Below are positions 61,068 to 64,000 of a stretch of 64,000 bases of DNA, piece after piece. A program made the position numbers and the translations under genes. Source of the stretch: Haliea sp. (lineage in GTDB: Bacteria > Pseudomonadota > Gammaproteobacteria > Pseudomonadales > Halieaceae); assembly GCA_002692965.1 (NCBI GenBank), contig NZNC01000005.1:1-64000 (forward strand), read 5' to 3'. Numbering within the stretch: the first letter of the stretch is position 1; the number at the start of each line of letters is the position of its first letter. The notes under the pieces were generated by a model. That model worked only from the letters and a program-made list of their open reading frames with translations, had not been told where the DNA came from and made no database searches.

Positions 61068-63736
61068 GTGACAGCCTGCCCGCCCCCCACACCGAGGAGC
61101 ACGCCGATCCGGAGGACTACAGCCAGCTGCGCAGCAACGTCAGCTTCCTGGGCCGGCTGCTCGGCGACACCATTGCCGCCGCGGAGGGAGAGGACTTCCT
61201 GGACCTGATCGAGCGCATCCGCCGCCTCTCCAAGTCGGCGCGCCAGGATGCCGCGGATACCGGCGCCGGCCACGGTGAGCTGCAGACGCTGCTGCAATCC
61301 CTGGACAGCGATCGCCTGGTGCCGGTGGCGCGCGCCTTCAGCCAGTTTCTCAATCTCGCCAACATTGCCGACCAGCACCACACCGTCGCGCGACAGATGG
61401 AGCCGCTGTTCTCCGCCTCCCGCCAATTGCGCGACACCTTCCGCGAGCTCCGCGAGGAGGGGGCGGACGCCGACACGCTCGCTGCGGCGGTGGCGGATTT
61501 GAAGATCGAACTGGTACTCACTGCGCACCCCACCGAGATCATGCGGCGCACCCTGATTCACAAGCACACGGCAATTGGTCGCTGCCTCTCCCAGCTGGAA
61601 CTGGAGGGCTTGACCGCGCGCGAGCGCGAACGCCTGCACGCCCGCCTGCGGGAGCTGATCGCCCAGATCTGGTACGGCGATGACTTTCGCACCGACCGCC
61701 CCACGCCGGTGGATGAGGCCCGCTGGGGCTTTGCCGTGGTCGAGGATTCGCTGTGGCAGGCGGTGCCCGAGTTCCTGCGCCGGCTGGACGAGGCCCTGCA
61801 GGAGAGCTGCGGCACAGGGCTTCCACTCGAATACGCCCCGGTGCACTTTGGATCCTGGATGGGCAGCGACCGCGACGGCAACCCCAATGTCACTGCCGAC
61901 GTCACGGAGGAGGTGCTCTGGCTGAGCCGCTGGCAGGCACTCGAGCTCTACTACCGGGATATCGACGGGCTGGTCGAAGAGCTGTCGATGCTGCCCTGCA
62001 GCGAAGCCCTGCGCGAGCGCGTGGGGAATGCCCACGAGCCCTATCGGGCCCTGCTGCGCGAATTACGCGACGCGCTGCGGGAGGACCTGCTGGCGGTCGA
62101 GCAGGCCCTGGACACCGGGCGCCCGGTGGACCGGCAGCTGCTGTCACGCGAGGATCTGTGGGCGCCCCTGGAGCTGTGCCGCGACTCCATGCTCGCCTGC
62201 GGCATGCAGTCCATCGCCGACGGGGCCCTGCTCGACCTGATGCGCCGGGTGCAGTGCTTTGGCGTGCACCTGGTGCGTCACGATGTGCGCCAGGACAGCG
62301 CCCGCCACACCGAGGCGCTCTCGGCGCTGACCCTGTGGCTGGGGCTGGGCGATTATGCCGAGTGGGACGAGTCCGCCCGCTGCGCGTTTCTGGCCGGCGA
62401 GCTGGCCAGCCGGCGGCCGCTGCTGCCCCCGGATTGGGATCCCCCGGAAGCCGTGGCGGAGGTGCTGGCGACCTTCCGGGTGATTGCCCGGCACCCGCCG
62501 GAGGCCTTCGGGGCCTATGTGATTTCCATGGCCCGCCAGGCCTCCGATGTGCTGGCCGTGCACCTCCTGTTGCGCGAGACCGGTTGCCGGCATCCGCTGC
62601 CGGTGGCGCCGCTGTTCGAGACCCTCGACGACCTGTCGCGGGCGCGGGAGGTGATGGCAGCGCTGCTGGAGATGCCCTGGTATCGCGGCCACATCAACAA
62701 CCAATTGATGGTTATGATCGGCTATTCCGATTCGGCCAAGGACGCCGGTGTGCTGGCGGCAGCTTGGGCCCAGTACCAGGCCCAGGAGTCGCTGCTGGCC
62801 CTGTGCCGCGACCAGGGCGTCCAGTTGACCCTGTTCCACGGCCGCGGGGGCACCATTGGCCGCGGCGGTGCACCGGCCCACGCGGCCCTGCTGTCGCAGC
62901 CACCCGGCTCCCTGGAGCAGGGCCTGCGGGTCACCGAGCAGGGGGAGATGATCCGCGCCAAGCTCGGTTGGACCTCCCTGGCGGTGAAGACCCTCGCGCT
63001 CTACACCAGCGCCATCTGCCGCGCCAACCTGCGCACGCCGCCGGCGCCGCTGGACCAGTGGCGAGAGGTCATGGACCGGCTTTCCACGCTGTCCTGTTCC
63101 CGCTACCGGGGCATTGTGCGCGAGCATTCCGGCTTTATCGACTACTTCCGTCACGCTACGCCGGAGCAGGAACTGGCCGGCTTGCCCCTGGGTTCCCGCC
63201 CGGCACGGCGTCGCCAGGGGGGCGGTGTCGAAAGCCTGCGTGCCATTCCCTGGATCTTTGCCTGGTCGCAGAATCGCCTGATGCTGCCCGCCTGGCTGGG
63301 AGCGGGCGAAGCCCTCCAGGCCGTGCGTGACGCCGGTGACGAGGCCCTCTTGCGGCAGATGGTGTCGCAGTGGCCCTTCTTTGCCCCCCGCCTGTCGATG
63401 CTGGAGATGGTTTTCGCCAAGGCCGATGCCGGCCTGTCGGCCCACTATGATGCCTGCCTGGTGCCCGAGGCGCTGCAGGGCCTGGGCCGAAGCTTGCGCG
63501 AGCAGTTGCTGGCGGACTGTCGCACCGTGCTGGAGCTGACCGGCAGCGACGTGCCGCTGGCAGATGCCCCCTGGGTGCGCGAGTCGATACAGCTGCGCAA
63601 TATCTATACCGACCCGCTGAACGTCCTGCAGGCGGAGCTGCTGAAACGCCAGCGCCGGGAAGCCCGGCCGCTGCTGGAGCAGGCGATCATGGTGACCATT
63701 GCCGGGATTGCGGCGGGCATGCGCAACACCGGCTAG
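61061..63736 (+). CDS. ppc: phosphoenolpyruvate carboxylase
   Basis: An 891-residue enzyme carboxylating PEP to oxaloacetate to fill the TCA cycle. Conserved sites: VLTAHPTEIMRRTLIHKH, SWMGSDRDGNPNVTADVT, VMIGYSDSAKDAGVLAAAWA, LTLFHGRGGTIGRGGAPAHA, VTEQGEMIRAKLG, and the C-terminal GMRNTG. I use the GTG at 61061, which has GGAGG nine bases ahead inside gap; the family N-terminus fits (LRSNVSFLGRLLGDTI). Central carbon operon with eda and the gap genes. Confidence 0.95.
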   Translation: MVSDSLPAPHTEEHADPEDYSQLRSNVSFLGRLLGDTIAAAEGEDFLDLIERIRRLSKSARQDAADTGAGHGELQTLLQSLDSDRLVPVARAFSQFLNLANIADQHHTVARQMEPLFSASRQLRDTFRELREEGADADTLAAAVADLKIELVLTAHPTEIMRRTLIHKHTAIGRCLSQLELEGLTARERERLHARLRELIAQIWYGDDFRTDRPTPVDEARWGFAVVEDSLWQAVPEFLRRLDEALQESCGTGLPLEYAPVHFGSWMGSDRDGNPNVTADVTEEVLWLSRWQALELYYRDIDGLVEELSMLPCSEALRERVGNAHEPYRALLRELRDALREDLLAVEQALDTGRPVDRQLLSREDLWAPLELCRDSMLACGMQSIADGALLDLMRRVQCFGVHLVRHDVRQDSARHTEALSALTLWLGLGDYAEWDESARCAFLAGELASRRPLLPPDWDPPEAVAEVLATFRVIARHPPEAFGAYVISMARQASDVLAVHLLLRETGCRHPLPVAPLFETLDDLSRAREVMAALLEMPWYRGHINNQLMVMIGYSDSAKDAGVLAAAWAQYQAQESLLALCRDQGVQLTLFHGRGGTIGRGGAPAHAALLSQPPGSLEQGLRVTEQGEMIRAKLGWTSLAVKTLALYTSAICRANLRTPPAPLDQWREVMDRLSTLSCSRYRGIVREHSGFIDYFRHATPEQELAGLPLGSRPARRRQGGGVESLRAIPWIFAWSQNRLMLPAWLGAGEALQAVRDAGDEALLRQMVSQWPFFAPRLSMLEMVFAKADAGLSAHYDACLVPEALQGLGRSLREQLLADCRTVLELTGSDVPLADAPWVRESIQLRNIYTDPLNVLQAELLKRQRREARPLLEQAIMVTIAGIAAGMRNTG

Positions 63737-63754
63737 CCGGATCCCCGTCTGTGC

Positions 63755-64000
63755 TCAGAGGCAGAGAAGGAGGAGGCTGACCACCAGTCCGGCCGCCAGC
63801 AACAAGCCGGCGATGCCCAGCGGGTGGCGCGAGGCCACCAGCAGCACCAGGCTGTGCAGCAGCGGCAGGCGCGCGGAGGGGTTCAGCAACAGTCCCAGCT
63901 CGCGCGCGTGCTGGGTGGTGTCCAGTGCCGGGAGCCAGCGGTTCCCGGTGAAGACCACCAGGTCGCCGAGGGCAATACAGCCGCGGTTCCAGCGTGCCTC
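63755..64000 (-). CDS. small membrane protein, partial
   Basis: Minus-strand frame open to the window edge, 81 residues visible: a soluble part (ALGDLVVFTGNRWLPALDTT) followed by one or two hydrophobic segments (LPLLHSLVLLVASRHPLGIA and LLLAAGLVVSLLLLCL) at the C-terminus. The start is beyond 64000. It converges on ppc. I do not recognise the family. Confidence 0.5.
   Translation of the reverse strand, partial: EARWNRGCIALGDLVVFTGNRWLPALDTTQHARELGLLLNPSARLPLLHSLVLLVASRHPLGIAGLLLAAGLVVSLLLLCL

Overview
The window reads as gammaproteobacterial DNA: a high-GC chromosomal backbone (about 17.7-64 kb) joined to a visibly AT-richer, IS-riddled accessory block (about 1-17.5 kb). Backbone gene content (SUF cluster with SufT and an IscR-type site, FecI/FecR surface signalling with large TonB receptors, a DUF6502-DUF5666 pair, retropepsin/7TM/RimK-like operon, Entner-Doudoroff aldolase with GAPDH) resembles marine Cellvibrionales/Halieaceae-type bacteria; that placement is inference from gene content, not from a phylogeny.

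Accessory block, 1-17.6 kb. The left edge holds mobile-element debris: a transposase tip, a tyrosine recombinase N-terminus fused by deletion to the C-terminal part of a PQQ-type sugar dehydrogenase, and a recombinase-associated hypothetical gene. From 2.3 to 8.6 kb runs a decayed oxidative catabolic operon: intact cytochrome P450, a Rieske oxygenase alpha subunit with one in-frame amber codon, an SRPBCC protein, an SDR start joined to a TauD C-terminus by deletion, and an amidohydrolase cut by a complete IS3-family element with a 3-bp target duplication. Next come an IS21 istB fragment, a truncated second copy of the efflux adaptor gene, and an IS3 orfA fragment. From 9.7 to 15.4 kb lies an apparently intact operon of RND adaptor, RND pump and two hotdog thioesterases, divergent from a marR-type regulator; a palindrome covers the efflux promoter. 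A second IS3-family element with a frameshifted orfB sits in a broken SRAP (YedK-like) gene. A tRNA-Thr(CGT) gene marks the border to the backbone, with its 3' end facing the accessory block.

Backbone, 17.7-64 kb. Region by region: a cysteine-poor sirtuin; an Opp-type peptide ABC transporter (oppA, B, C and fused DF); an MFS carrier; sigma factor, FecR and two related TonB receptors (only the first has an STN signalling domain); an NTF2-like protein; DUF6502 (apparently leaderless, with a perfect inverted repeat abutting the ATG) coupled to DUF5666; a TPR-sulfotransferase; the operon sufBCDS-sufA-like-sufT-sufE with a divergent VIT1/CCC1-like protein; a lipoprotein with a GspG-like head coupled to msrB; aidB; a retropepsin-like lipoprotein, inactive transglutaminase-7TM protein and RimK-like ligase; rhlE; a Tat-exported phoD; two small BamE-like lipoproteins; a long-chain acyl-CoA synthetase; a second MFS carrier; folE; and the central-carbon cluster eda, a GAPDH paralogue without its catalytic cysteine, a normal GAPDH, and ppc. 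The window ends inside a small membrane-protein gene.

The items most worth following up are the cysteine-less GAPDH coupled to a canonical one, the lipoprotein with a pseudopilin head, the DTG-to-DTA change in the retropepsin-like protein, the leaderless palindromic promoter of the DUF6502 gene, and the pump-plus-thioesterase operon beside the degraded oxygenase cluster. No CRISPR array, rRNA gene or replication origin was seen.
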